Shown one piece after another: positions 54,140 to 62,285 of a stretch of 64,000 nucleotides of DNA; position 1 is the first letter of the stretch, and each line of letters begins with the position of its first letter. Origin of the DNA: Polaromonas sp. (GTDB lineage Bacteria > Pseudomonadota > Gammaproteobacteria > Burkholderiales > Burkholderiaceae_C); the NCBI GenBank assembly GCA_013297865.1, contig JAAFIP010000003.1, positions 175,791-239,790 of the forward strand. The letters run 5' to 3'. Both the position numbers and the translations under genes were made by a program. The notes under the pieces were generated by a model. That model worked only from the letters and a program-made list of their open reading frames with translations, did not search any database and was not told the origin of the DNA.

Positions 54140-54633
54140 CGTTTCGCAGGGTTGTGGGTCGGATAGTGTGGTGGTGCGCAGGTATGTGTCTGGCAGGCGC
54201 TGTGCAGGCCAAGCTGCTGGAAGGCACTGTGACGCATGTCAGCGATGGCGACACCCTGTGGGTGCGCCTGGCGCAGGGTGGCGAGCCTGTGAAGGTGCGC
54301 TTTCAGGGGATCGACGCACCGGAGGTGTGCCAGGCTTGGGGCGCGCAGGCCGCCAGCGCGCTCAAAAACAAATCGATGGGCAAAACGGTACAGCTCAACA
54401 CCCGCGCGCGCGACGACTATGGCCGCATGCTGGCGCGCGTGAGCCTGAACAACGAAGACCTCGGTGGGTGGATGGTCGCCCAGGGCCATGCATGGAGCTA
54501 CCACTACCGCAACAACCCAGGCCCCTATGCCGCGCAGGAGCGTGCGGCACGCCAGGCCCGGCTGGGCCTGTGGGCGGCAGCCACGCCCCAGCCACCGCGC
54601 GATTTTCGCAAGCAGCATGGTAGTTGCCACTAG
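54136..54633 (+). CDS. Thermonuclease (staphylococcal nuclease-like), secreted
   Basis: The start at 54136 (MTFRRVVGRIVWWCAGMCLAGAVQA) provides a signal peptide; a longer frame overlaps the DUF1232 gene. The SNase core has VTHVSDGDTLWVRL with the metal-binding Asp, VRFQGIDAPEV with the catalytic Arg-Asp pair, TRARDDYGRMLARV and AAQERAARQARLGLW with the Glu/Arg region. It should hydrolyse DNA and RNA with calcium in the periplasm or outside. 165 residues, coupled to the DUF1232 gene. Confidence 0.93.
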   Translation: MTFRRVVGRIVWWCAGMCLAGAVQAKLLEGTVTHVSDGDTLWVRLAQGGEPVKVRFQGIDAPEVCQAWGAQAASALKNKSMGKTVQLNTRARDDYGRMLARVSLNNEDLGGWMVAQGHAWSYHYRNNPGPYAAQERAARQARLGLWAAATPQPPRDFRKQHGSCH

Positions 54634-54667
54634 CCAAACGTAGTGCCCTGCCGCTTATGATCAGGCG

Positions 54668-55573
54668 ATGACAGCATTTTTCGCCTGCATTGGCCACGCT
54701 TCGGTAGATCACCATTTTGAGGTGGAGGCCTTCCCCTCGCAGCCCACCAAAACCCCCGCCAAAAGCTACCGCATGATTGCTGGCGGCATGGCGGCCAATG
54801 CGGCCATGGCCATGGCCCGGCTGGGCGCGCCGGTGCGCCTGCTGGGGAGGGTTGGCGACGACGAGGCGGGCGGCTTTGTACGCCAGGCCGTGCGTGACTG
54901 CGGTGTGGATGCGATGCTCGAGACGGTGGCGCAGGCCTATACCTCAGTGTCCAGCGTGGTAGTGGACGCCAGCGGCGAGCGGCAGATTTTCAACCACCGC
55001 GGCGATGCCCTGGCCAAGGCCCATGGCCTGGACACAGCCCAGCTGGAAGGCGCGCTGGCCGTGCTGGCCGATCCGCGCTGGGGCGATGGCGCGCTGGCGG
55101 CCTTGCACTGGGCCAGGCAGCAAGGCGTGCTGGGCATACTCGATGCCGATGTAGCCCCCCGCGAGGTGTTGCAAAAGCTGGTGCCTGCGGCGCAGTGGGC
55201 CGTGTTCTCCGAACCCGGGCTGCACAGCTATGCGCCGCACTGTGCATCGCTCGCCGACGCACTGCAGCAGGCGCTGGCTGCGGGCGCGCAGGTGGCGATG
55301 GTCACCCTGGGTGAGCGCGGCGTGGTCTGGACGCGCGGACAGGGCTTACACAGCGTGCCCGCATTTACCGTGAAGGCGGTGGACACCACGGGCGCAGGCG
55401 ATGTGTTCCACGCGGCGCTTACCATGGCGCTCACGCAGATGCCAGCAGACGACGAACAAGCTGCCATCCGATTTGCCTGCGCGGCCGCCGCACTCAAATG
55501 CACCCAGCGTCACGGCGTGCTGGGCACTCCCAGCAGACAGCAGGTAGAGAGCTATTTGCTACAAAATAAATAG
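54668..55573 (+). CDS. PfkB-family carbohydrate kinase
   Basis: The 301-residue ribokinase-like protein has the N-terminal GGMAANAAMAMARLG with LLGRVGDDEAG, and the C-terminal PfkB signature DTTGAGDVFHAALTMAL with the catalytic Asp and anion hole. The substrate sugar is not predictable. The last residues (YLLQNK and stop) are encoded by the beginning of a 48-bp repeat copy. Convergent with the isoprene operon; it occupies the place where isoF would be expected on the other strand. Confidence 0.9.
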   Translation: MTAFFACIGHASVDHHFEVEAFPSQPTKTPAKSYRMIAGGMAANAAMAMARLGAPVRLLGRVGDDEAGGFVRQAVRDCGVDAMLETVAQAYTSVSSVVVDASGERQIFNHRGDALAKAHGLDTAQLEGALAVLADPRWGDGALAALHWARQQGVLGILDADVAPREVLQKLVPAAQWAVFSEPGLHSYAPHCASLADALQQALAAGAQVAMVTLGERGVVWTRGQGLHSVPAFTVKAVDTTGAGDVFHAALTMALTQMPADDEQAAIRFACAAAALKCTQRHGVLGTPSRQQVESYLLQNK

Positions 55574-55606
55574 CTGCTCCCGCGATATTCTATTGGCCTG
55601 GCGGCC
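55558..55606 (+). repeat. 48-bp dispersed repeat at kinase 3' end
   Basis: Forward copy GCTACAAAATAAATAGCTGC then TCCCGCGATATTCTATTGG, with the end hairpin GGCC-TGGC-GGCC and TAAAA. It supplies the stop codon of the sugar kinase gene. Confidence 0.9.
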
Positions 55607-55618
55607 TAAAAGATATAT

Positions 55619-55644
55619 AAAAAGCGCTGCAGCAGGCCCTGCGC
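55619..55644 (-). terminator. Terminator of the isoprene operon
   Basis: On the minus strand GCGC-AGGGCCTGCTGCA-GCGC, with an alternative GCAGG/CCTGC stem, is followed by TTTTT. It begins 5 bp after the isoE stop, so transcription appears to end directly after isoE. Confidence 0.65.
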
Positions 55645-55648
55645 AGGC

Positions 55649-56707
55649 TCAAGCATGGGCCTGCAGGCCACACTCCGACAGGAAGGCAGCCCAGGACGAT
55701 CTGCAGCTTGTCGCAATAGCGCCCTTTTGAGTATTGCCAGCATGGCGCTCGATCAAACGGGCTGCACTGTCCAGCATGCGGTCACCCAGTGGCCTCCAGG
55801 CAGACAGGCACTCCATCAGCACGGCCTGGTTGCCAGCATCCACAGCGATCAGCTCCTTGCACAGCTCGGCCGTCCAGCGGCGGCTGCGCTGCGCGTCCAG
55901 GTAGAGGTTGTCAGCCAGCATGGCATCCATATGGCAACCGTGCTGGTGTGCCTGCTGGGCAAAGGCATGCAAAAACAGCTCGTCGGCCAGCGGTTTGCAC
56001 ACCAGATTCAGGCCGACAAAGGCCTTGTCCCAGTCGTAGCTCACCATCAGGCGCTCGATCAGCTCGCGTGTGGGCTGCCAGTCGGCGTCTTTTTCCCACA
56101 CAGCGCGCTCCTGGCTGCCAAACTGGCGCGATGGATGCGCCTGCGCCAGTTGCCGGGTGCGGTAGGCCACGCGCTGCACGCGGCGCAGCTGATCGGCCGT
56201 CTGGAAGGCCGCGCAATTGCCCACATAGCTGGAATACGCCAGCTGCTGGATATAGGCCGAGACCATCTGCAAACCATGGCCCAGATAGCGCGTGGGGGTC
56301 AGAGTCAAGGCCAGAAAATCCAGCGCCTGGGGGCTGAGCTGGGCATCGCTTCCCGAGCCCGTGCTGCCCTGCAGCAGCAGGCCGTCCACATAGGTCTCCT
56401 GCTCGTCCATGGCCTGGGTGTATTTGCGGTAGGTCATCTTGTCCGGGTCGCGGAACTTGTCAAGCTTTTCCACCCGCAGGGCGATGCCGTTGCGGTGTTT
56501 TTTCAGCCAGCGGTTGCCATTGACATCGGGCCCCATCTCCAGCGGCTCGGCCAGGGAGGTGGTGTGGTTCATGCCATGGGTGACGATCTCGTAGTCGGTC
56601 GGTTTGCGGCCCAGGTTCCCCAGGCTGGACCAGGTTTTCATGCGCTTGGTGCGCGTCTGGATAGGAACGACCGTGCCGTCGCTGGCGGGGGAGGGATGGG
56701 TAGTCAT
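55649..56707 (-). CDS. isoE: Isoprene monooxygenase hydroxylase, beta subunit
   Basis: Beta subunit of the alpha2-beta2-gamma2 diiron hydroxylase. The 352-residue protein shows typical features of TmoE/TouE/IsoE: TWSSLGNLGRKPTDYEIVTH near residue 25, RDPDKMTYRKYTQAMDEQE, TLTPTRYLGHGLQMVSAYI and WEKDADWQPTRELIERLMV. It lacks the iron-ligand ExxH pairs, as expected for the structural subunit. Preceded by GGAGA at proper spacing. Last gene of the operon here; a terminator follows and no isoF is present. Confidence 0.9.
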   Translation of the reverse strand: MTTHPSPASDGTVVPIQTRTKRMKTWSSLGNLGRKPTDYEIVTHGMNHTTSLAEPLEMGPDVNGNRWLKKHRNGIALRVEKLDKFRDPDKMTYRKYTQAMDEQETYVDGLLLQGSTGSGSDAQLSPQALDFLALTLTPTRYLGHGLQMVSAYIQQLAYSSYVGNCAAFQTADQLRRVQRVAYRTRQLAQAHPSRQFGSQERAVWEKDADWQPTRELIERLMVSYDWDKAFVGLNLVCKPLADELFLHAFAQQAHQHGCHMDAMLADNLYLDAQRSRRWTAELCKELIAVDAGNQAVLMECLSAWRPLGDRMLDSAARLIERHAGNTQKGAIATSCRSSWAAFLSECGLQAHA

Positions 56708-56735
56708 GCGGGTCTCCGTGAGGGATCAAGGGGTT

Positions 56736-57050
56736 TCAGGTTTTGAAATACCAGCGGTATTCACTGTCGCTGGTGTGCATGCGCCCGGCAAAGGATGTCA
56801 TCTCAATCTCCAGCATGGGCAAGGCGTACTCGCGCCCCAGATGCTTGGACAGGCTGGCCTGCGTGAGGCGGCAGTCATTGAGCACATGGATATGCACATA
56901 GTCGCCGCGGTCGGTCACAAAAATATCCTTGCCGGGGTTGTCTTCTTCGATGGCGTCGATCACTGCGTCGGCCATTTCACCGCCGCGCAGGATGGGGCCT
57001 ACGGCATCGTATTCCACGCTCTGGGTCATGTAAACGCGGTTGGCTGGCAT
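56736..57050 (-). CDS. isoD: Isoprene monooxygenase coupling/effector protein
   Basis: The 104-residue MmoB/DmpM-family protein is a cofactor-less effector that binds the hydroxylase and couples electron transfer to oxygenation. Visible are VGPILRGGEMADAVIDAIEE, DYVHIHVLNDCRLTQASLSK and the C-terminal LEIEMTSFAGRM, all typical for toluene/isoprene monooxygenase component D. Good ribosome binding site (GGAGA). Located between isoC and isoE, as in known iso and tmo clusters. Confidence 0.92.
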   Translation of the reverse strand: MPANRVYMTQSVEYDAVGPILRGGEMADAVIDAIEEDNPGKDIFVTDRGDYVHIHVLNDCRLTQASLSKHLGREYALPMLEIEMTSFAGRMHTSDSEYRWYFKT

Positions 57051-57079
57051 GCTGGTCTCCTGGTCGTTATGTGAAGGGT

Positions 57080-57415
57080 TCAGGTATCAAGCGGGCTGTC
57101 GCCCAGCAGGACCCGATTGTTTTCAATACGGATGGGGTACTTGGTCAAACGCTCTGCGCTGGGGTTAATGCTGCAGCCACTGCGGGCATCAAAAGTCCAC
57201 TGGTGTGCGCGGCAAGTCAGCACGCCGTCCTCGAACGAGCCCTCCGCCAAAGGCACGCTTTGGTGGGGGCATACGTTGTCGTAAGCGTGGAACTCGCCTT
57301 GCACATTCATCACCAGCACTTCACGTTGGCCCACGTCAAAAACAAGCATCTCGCCAATCCATACATCGTCGCTGGCGCAGACGTCGATAAATTTGCAGAC
57401 ATTGGCTTGTGACAT
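57080..57415 (-). CDS. isoC: Isoprene monooxygenase Rieske ferredoxin
   Basis: Carries electrons from a reductase to the hydroxylase. The start at 57415 (MSQANVCKFIDVC) has AGGAGG seven bases upstream and gives 111 residues; a longer frame overlaps isoB. The [2Fe-2S] Rieske ligands are C49/H51 in CPHQ and C68/H71 in CRAHQW, spaced as in T4MO component C. The partner NADH oxidoreductase (IsoF) is not encoded nearby. Confidence 0.93.
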   Translation of the reverse strand: MSQANVCKFIDVCASDDVWIGEMLVFDVGQREVLVMNVQGEFHAYDNVCPHQSVPLAEGSFEDGVLTCRAHQWTFDARSGCSINPSAERLTKYPIRIENNRVLLGDSPLDT

Positions 57416-57447
57416 GGGAAGTACCCTCCTTTGCGTGAAGCCAGTTG

Positions 57448-57711
57448 TTACCTGGCCCAATCCACGGTGACCCATTGCAGGGGCTTGAGGCCGGTTTGCG
57501 CCATCACCTGGCTCAGCGGCGCTTTGAGATCCACCAGGGTTTGGGCAATTTGCACCTGATAGCTGCCGCCAGGCTTGATCGGCATGCGTCTGCCCACCGA
57601 ATGCACCGCGATCTTGTCAACCACTTGAGCCATGGTGTCCTCGGTGTCCACTGCCACCAAGTGGGGCACAAAGTCGCCTTTGAATACCCCATAGATTGGA
57701 AATAAAGCCAT
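57448..57711 (-). CDS. isoB: Isoprene monooxygenase hydroxylase, gamma subunit
   Basis: The 87-residue gamma subunit (TmoB/TouB family) of the diiron hydroxylase shows FPIYGVFKGDFVPHLVAVDT, VDKIAVHSVGRRM and a ubiquitin-like overall pattern. AAGGAG precedes the ATG. Sits 20 bp after isoA, in the standard order A-B-C-D-E. Confidence 0.9.
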   Translation of the reverse strand: MALFPIYGVFKGDFVPHLVAVDTEDTMAQVVDKIAVHSVGRRMPIKPGGSYQVQIAQTLVDLKAPLSQVMAQTGLKPLQWVTVDWAR

Positions 57712-57731
57712 GATTGCTCCTTGGGTTAGGT

Positions 57732-59225
57732 TTATGCAGCTTTGCGCTCAGGCTGCATATACTCCTTGGCCCAGGAGTAGGCATAGGCATCGTCGCCCAT
57801 CACCTCGGGGGTGATGCTCATCCACTTGAGGCCACCGGTCAGATCCATGGGCTGGATCTGGCCCAGCAAGAAGCGGTCAACCACATTGGTGTGGCCTGCA
57901 TAGCGCTCGGGCTCGGTGTCGAAGATCCACTTGGAGACATCCGAGTCGAAGTTGTACAGGCGGCCTTTGTACTCGCTGGTGTACATCTGCAGGTGGTGTC
58001 TGTCCCAGGCAGAGCCCAGTGGCAGGTGGGTCACATTGCACAGCGCAGGCAGGGTCAGAGGATAGGTCTGCTCCATCTTGCCGCTGTTGACGTTGTGGAT
58101 GATCTCGTCCCACAGCACGCCCCAGCTGTCTTCCCAGCTGGGGTAATGCGCATTGAGCCATTTGCGCTCTGCCTTGGAGACACCAGCGTTGGGCTTCCAG
58201 AACAAGGTGGGCCGCCAGAACCAAGTGCCGATGTGCATGGCGTGGTGGCCATGGTCCAGGCACTGCAGGAAGGTGTCCCAGTACCATGGCTTTTGCAGAC
58301 CATAGTCTTTCATGGTGCGCTCATGGTGGTGCACCACCCACTCCAGCATGAACTCCTTGAACGACATCTTGCGCTGGGCCACGGGCGTGTAGTAGTCCAT
58401 CGAGGTGCCAGTAAGGGTCTGGAACAGCCTGAACGAGCGCCAGAACGAGACGTCAAACACATACTGCGCGCGCTTGGGGTCGTGCTTCATCAGCACTTCC
58501 AGTGTGGGAAAGCCCAGCTGGGCATGGCGTGCCTCGTCAGTCTGGATGCTGGAGAGCAGATTGGAAAAATCCACATCTCCGGCCTCCATGGCGTCGGCTG
58601 CCAAAGCCACAAACTGCATATTGGTAAAGCCGTGCTCCACCGTCAAACTGGTGGCCATGGCCGCCTCGATGCAGTTGGCGTTGAGCATCCAGTCGTCAAA
58701 GAAGTTGCGCGTGGCCAGCACGCCCCATTCGTTGGTGTGAAAGCCCTTGTTGCACCAGTCAAAGCGCTCATCGTGCTTGAGCAGATCGTGCGAGAAGGCC
58801 AGGTCCAGCTGGGCATGGCGGATTTCGTCGAGCATGCCGAACACCCCCAGGTTGCGCCAGCGGGGCGTGGGTGCAAAGCGGCAGAACCGACTTTGCATGG
58901 TCACGGCCATCTGCTCCACCATGCAGGTGGTGCCCATGTGCAACTGCGATGAGGCAATATGCGCAGGGTCAAGTTTTTCGTAAATGTTGGCACGTTTCAA
59001 GGCGTCGCGCACCGCATAGGCGCCCGACTCTTTCTCGCGCTGCACATGCACATAGTCACGGTAGGTCACCCTGAAGGGCTCATCCCACGCGTCCCATGCT
59101 TCTTTGGGCACTGGACCCACACCGGTCCACGACTCTGGAAAGGCCTCTTTCTCATCCACATAAGAAAGCGTCCACTCCACATCGCGGGCGATGTCATACC
59201 AGTCATCTCTCGCTAGCATTACCAT
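57732..59225 (-). CDS. isoA: Isoprene monooxygenase hydroxylase, alpha subunit (diiron)
   Basis: Catalytic subunit that epoxidises isoprene. With the ATG at 59225 (AGGAG six bases upstream) the protein has 497 residues. Its iron ligands fall at E104, E134, H137 (LDEIRHAQL), E197 (VEHGFTNMQF), E231 and H234 (QTDEARHAQ), the same numbering I know for toluene 4-monooxygenase; T201 is also kept. A TTG two codons upstream could be read but is unlikely. The toluene-monooxygenase relatives are close, but the ten-gene context with IsoG/H/I/J points to isoprene or a similar small alkene as substrate. First of the monooxygenase genes, 52 bp after aldH. Confidence 0.92.
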   Translation of the reverse strand: MVMLARDDWYDIARDVEWTLSYVDEKEAFPESWTGVGPVPKEAWDAWDEPFRVTYRDYVHVQREKESGAYAVRDALKRANIYEKLDPAHIASSQLHMGTTCMVEQMAVTMQSRFCRFAPTPRWRNLGVFGMLDEIRHAQLDLAFSHDLLKHDERFDWCNKGFHTNEWGVLATRNFFDDWMLNANCIEAAMATSLTVEHGFTNMQFVALAADAMEAGDVDFSNLLSSIQTDEARHAQLGFPTLEVLMKHDPKRAQYVFDVSFWRSFRLFQTLTGTSMDYYTPVAQRKMSFKEFMLEWVVHHHERTMKDYGLQKPWYWDTFLQCLDHGHHAMHIGTWFWRPTLFWKPNAGVSKAERKWLNAHYPSWEDSWGVLWDEIIHNVNSGKMEQTYPLTLPALCNVTHLPLGSAWDRHHLQMYTSEYKGRLYNFDSDVSKWIFDTEPERYAGHTNVVDRFLLGQIQPMDLTGGLKWMSITPEVMGDDAYAYSWAKEYMQPERKAA

Positions 59226-59277
59226 AGTCAACTCCTTTTACTACCACTAACAACAGCCGCATGGCGCGGCAACGGCC

Positions 59278-60717
59278 TCAGCCAGTGCGCTTGATGTTGC
59301 GCACTTGCACCGAGGTATATTCGTGCAGTCCTTCCTGGCCCAGCTCAACGCCGATGCCAGAGCCTTTGACTCCACCAAACGGAATGCTTGGCCCCATGGC
59401 GGGATGCTGGTTGACCCAGGCACCGCCTGATTCGAGCCGTGCAGCCACCTGGGCAGCGTGCTCCACATCCGTGCCCCACACGGAGCCTCCCAAGCCGTAC
59501 TCGCTGTCGTTGGCCAAGCGCAGGGCCTCTTCTTCATCGTCAAAGGGCATGATGCCCAGCACCGGGCCAAACATTTCGTCTTTGACCACGCGCATGCTGT
59601 GGGTCACGTCGGTCAGCAAGGTAATGGGCAAAAACAGGCCGGGGCCAGGGATGGCAGGGCTTTGGTAGAGCAGCTTGGCGCCTTGGCTGAGGGCTTCCTG
59701 CACGGCCTGCTGGATCAGCTCGAACTGCATCTGGTTTTGAATCGGGCCGATGTCTACACCTCCTTGCGTGCCGGGGCCAATCTTGACGGTTTGCGCAAAC
59801 TTCACCAGCTCGTCGCACACCGCGGGGTAGATACTGCGGTGCACATACAGGCGCTTGAGGGCTGCGCAGACCTGGCCACAGTTGGAGAACTTGCCCCAGA
59901 ACAAATCTGCGGCAATCTTGGCCGGGTTGGCGTCAGCCAGCACAATGCCTGCGTCGTTGCCGCCAAGCTCCAGGGTGAGGCGCTTGAGGTTGCCTGCGGC
60001 GCTGGCCATGATGCGCTTGCCTGTGGGACCAGACCCGGTGAAGGCGATCTTGCGGATGCCGCTGTGCTCGGTCATCCAGGCGCCCAGGGCATTGCCGCCA
60101 CTGACCACGTTGACCACGCCGGGCGGAAAAATCTCGCTGGCCAGCGTGCCCAGCCTGAGGGTGGCCACGGGCGTATTGGGTGATGGCTTGAGCACGATGG
60201 TGTTGCCCGTCAACACTGCCGGCACGATCTTCCACATGGCCAGCAGCACCGGGTAGTTCCATGCGGTAATGGCACCCACCACACCCAGGGGCTGGCGATG
60301 CACCGCCACATATTTCTCCGGCGTGTCCTGCAGCACCTCGGGCTGCAGATCCACCGCCGTGTAGCCGCGCCCAAAGAAGGCAGCAGAGTTGATCTCGCTA
60401 CGCGCCTTGGCAAGAGGCTTGCCCTGCTCGCTGGTGATCAGCGGGGCCAGCGTGTCGGCATCGGCCAGTACGCGCTCAATGTAGGCGTTGACCATGCTGC
60501 GGCGCTCTTGCAGCGGCGTGGCACTCCAGCTTGTGAAAGCCTTCTGGGCGGCGGCTATCGCGTCGTCCAACTGGGCGCGTGTGCAGTCAGGCACTTTGGC
60601 AAAGCAGGCGTTCAGCGCCGGGTCAATGACATCCAGCGTGCTGGGGCTGCCCACGGACTGCCCGTTGATGGTCATCAGGGGCGACATGACAAGCGAGGCA
60701 TTCATGGAGATGGACAT
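59278..60717 (-). CDS. aldH1: Aldehyde dehydrogenase of the isoprene cluster
   Basis: The 479-residue NAD-dependent aldehyde dehydrogenase shows ITAWNYPVLLAMWKIVPA, the nucleotide loop FTGSGPTGKRIM, catalytic Glu in TLELGGNDAGIV and catalytic Cys in NCGQVCAALKRLY. DEMFGPVLGIMPF and GAWVNQHPAMGPSIPFGG fit the PhdK/betaine-aldehyde-like branch. In isoprene degraders an AldH is thought to oxidise the aldehyde formed from the glutathione conjugate. It lies between isoJ (8 bp away) and isoA. In-frame alternative ATGs lie at codons 5, 11 and 15. Confidence 0.88.
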   Translation of the reverse strand: MSISMNASLVMSPLMTINGQSVGSPSTLDVIDPALNACFAKVPDCTRAQLDDAIAAAQKAFTSWSATPLQERRSMVNAYIERVLADADTLAPLITSEQGKPLAKARSEINSAAFFGRGYTAVDLQPEVLQDTPEKYVAVHRQPLGVVGAITAWNYPVLLAMWKIVPAVLTGNTIVLKPSPNTPVATLRLGTLASEIFPPGVVNVVSGGNALGAWMTEHSGIRKIAFTGSGPTGKRIMASAAGNLKRLTLELGGNDAGIVLADANPAKIAADLFWGKFSNCGQVCAALKRLYVHRSIYPAVCDELVKFAQTVKIGPGTQGGVDIGPIQNQMQFELIQQAVQEALSQGAKLLYQSPAIPGPGLFLPITLLTDVTHSMRVVKDEMFGPVLGIMPFDDEEEALRLANDSEYGLGGSVWGTDVEHAAQVAARLESGGAWVNQHPAMGPSIPFGGVKGSGIGVELGQEGLHEYTSVQVRNIKRTG

Positions 60718-60725
60718 GGCAGTTC

Positions 60726-61463
60726 TCAGACGGTGTGTGGTTGGGCAGGGGCTGGCGTTGCGGCCGAAGTGGCAGAGCCAAACAGCATGCGCCAGGTGGT
60801 GTCGGTGTAATAGCCGGTTTTGGCGGCGGCCAGGGTGGCAGCGTCACGTTCGAGCTTTTTCTGGGCGCTGGGCCGCGCGGCAATCGCAGTGCACCACTGG
60901 TTGACTCTGGGAAAAGCGCTGATGTCCACGCCCTGCCCTTTGGCTACGCGCACCCAGGGGAAGGCGGCAATGTCCGCAATGGAAAACTCACCGCAGATAT
61001 AGTCCTGCTGGATCAGCTGGCGCTCGAGCACGCCATACAGGCGCAAGGCCTCGTTGCGGTAGCGCTCACTGGCATAAGGTGCGTCAATGCCGCGCTGCGC
61101 AGCGTGGCTCACAAAGTGTGCCGCCTGGCCCAGCAGAGGGCCTTGGCTGGAGGTTTGCCAGAACAGCCACTGGATAACCTTCCATTTTGCCAACGGGTCG
61201 GCGGGCAGCAGCAGTCCGGTCTTTTCGGCCAGGTACAGCAAGATGGCACCCGACTCAAACAGTGCTACGGGCTGACCGCCAGGCCCGTCGTCGTCCAGCA
61301 TGGCGGGTATCTTGCGGTTCGGGTTGACCAGGCCATATGCCTCGGTGTGCTGCTCACCCGCGCTGATATCCACCCACTGCACCTGGTAAGGCAAGGCTGT
61401 CTCCTCCAGCATCATCAGCGCCTTGCGGGCGTTGGGAGAGGTGTAGTAGTACAGGGTAATCAT
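60726..61463 (-). CDS. isoJ: Glutathione S-transferase IsoJ-type
   Basis: The 245-residue GST has an N-terminal thioredoxin-like domain (MITLYYYTSPNARKALMMLE, NRKIPAMLDDDG, LFESGAILLYLAEKTG with the GSH-binding Glu-Ser) and an all-helical C-terminal domain (FSIADIAAFPWV, the N-capping box region). In known iso clusters IsoJ is the second transferase, with activity toward the epoxide less clear than IsoI. Located between isoI and aldH. Assignment as J rather than another GST rests on gene order. Confidence 0.87.
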   Translation of the reverse strand: MITLYYYTSPNARKALMMLEETALPYQVQWVDISAGEQHTEAYGLVNPNRKIPAMLDDDGPGGQPVALFESGAILLYLAEKTGLLLPADPLAKWKVIQWLFWQTSSQGPLLGQAAHFVSHAAQRGIDAPYASERYRNEALRLYGVLERQLIQQDYICGEFSIADIAAFPWVRVAKGQGVDISAFPRVNQWCTAIAARPSAQKKLERDAATLAAAKTGYYTDTTWRMLFGSATSAATPAPAQPHTV

Positions 61464-61508
61464 GCGGTGCCTTGCCTAGCTGTGCCTTGGGTGTGAGTGC
61501 CAGCGCCC

Positions 61509-62225
61509 TCAGATGCCGAAGCGCTCTTTCATGCGGCCCATATAGGCCACCAGGTTTTTCTTGCTGGCTCCATAGTCCTTGGTGTCATAGTCAAATGGCG
61601 AGTCGATGGTCTGGCGCAGGATGGACAGCACCGACGCGTCAACCCAGCGCGGCGAGTTGCCCATGAAGAAGGCTTTGTCACCCAGAAAATTGGACAGTGA
61701 ATCCATATCGGTGCGGGCACGGCGGTAGATCACATCGGCGGGCATGCGACCCCAACCGCCGTTCATGAACTCGTTCAATATGCGGAAACGAAAATCGTCA
61801 GCAAACGAGCGCAGGCCCGCAGGCACATCGTTAGTGCCTGCAATGATGCGGATGTACTTTTCCCAACCTGCAATCTCGCGCCAGCGCGGCTGGATGACGG
61901 CCACCCAATAGGTGTGCTCGTCAATCAGGCGGTTGAACGCCATCATGGTGGCATGGTCAGCCGCTGTGGCACCTTCATCAATGCCCTGGCCGTATTTGCC
62001 GCGAAGGTATTCGATGATGTGGGTTGAGTCGTTCATAGTGGTGCCGTCGTTGTCCACAATGGTGGGCAGCTTGCCCGCTGGGGTGTCGCGGTCCAGAGTG
62101 GCCAGGTTGCCCGGCTTCATCTCGTAGGGGATGCGATTCATCGTCATGTAATACGCCACCTTGGTCACATAGGGGCTGATGCAAGGCACGGTCCAGGCGG
62201 GCAGATATTGGTACAGGGCAATCAT
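61509..62225 (-). CDS. isoI: Glutathione S-transferase IsoI-type, isoprene epoxide conjugation
   Basis: The 238-residue GST begins MIALYQYLPAWTVPCISPYV. The N-terminal domain has NLATLDRDTPAGKLPTIVDN and MNDSTHIIEYLRGKYGQG (GSH-binding Asp-Ser). The helical domain has WVDASVLSILRQTI. In Rhodococcus AD45, IsoI adds glutathione to 3,4-epoxy-3-methyl-1-butene to give HGMB. Strong AAAGGAGA ribosome binding site. Lies between isoH and isoJ. Confidence 0.9.
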   Translation of the reverse strand: MIALYQYLPAWTVPCISPYVTKVAYYMTMNRIPYEMKPGNLATLDRDTPAGKLPTIVDNDGTTMNDSTHIIEYLRGKYGQGIDEGATAADHATMMAFNRLIDEHTYWVAVIQPRWREIAGWEKYIRIIAGTNDVPAGLRSFADDFRFRILNEFMNGGWGRMPADVIYRRARTDMDSLSNFLGDKAFFMGNSPRWVDASVLSILRQTIDSPFDYDTKDYGASKKNLVAYMGRMKERFGI

Positions 62226-62285
62226 GATGTCTCCTTTTTAGTTACTTGGTTTAACGCGTACAGAAAAACGATATCGCGGTGCAAT

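Noticed and set aside
57714..58952. 412-codon plus-strand open frame opposite isoA
   Set aside because: Antisense to the diiron hydroxylase gene, whose iron ligands are intact; no independent support.
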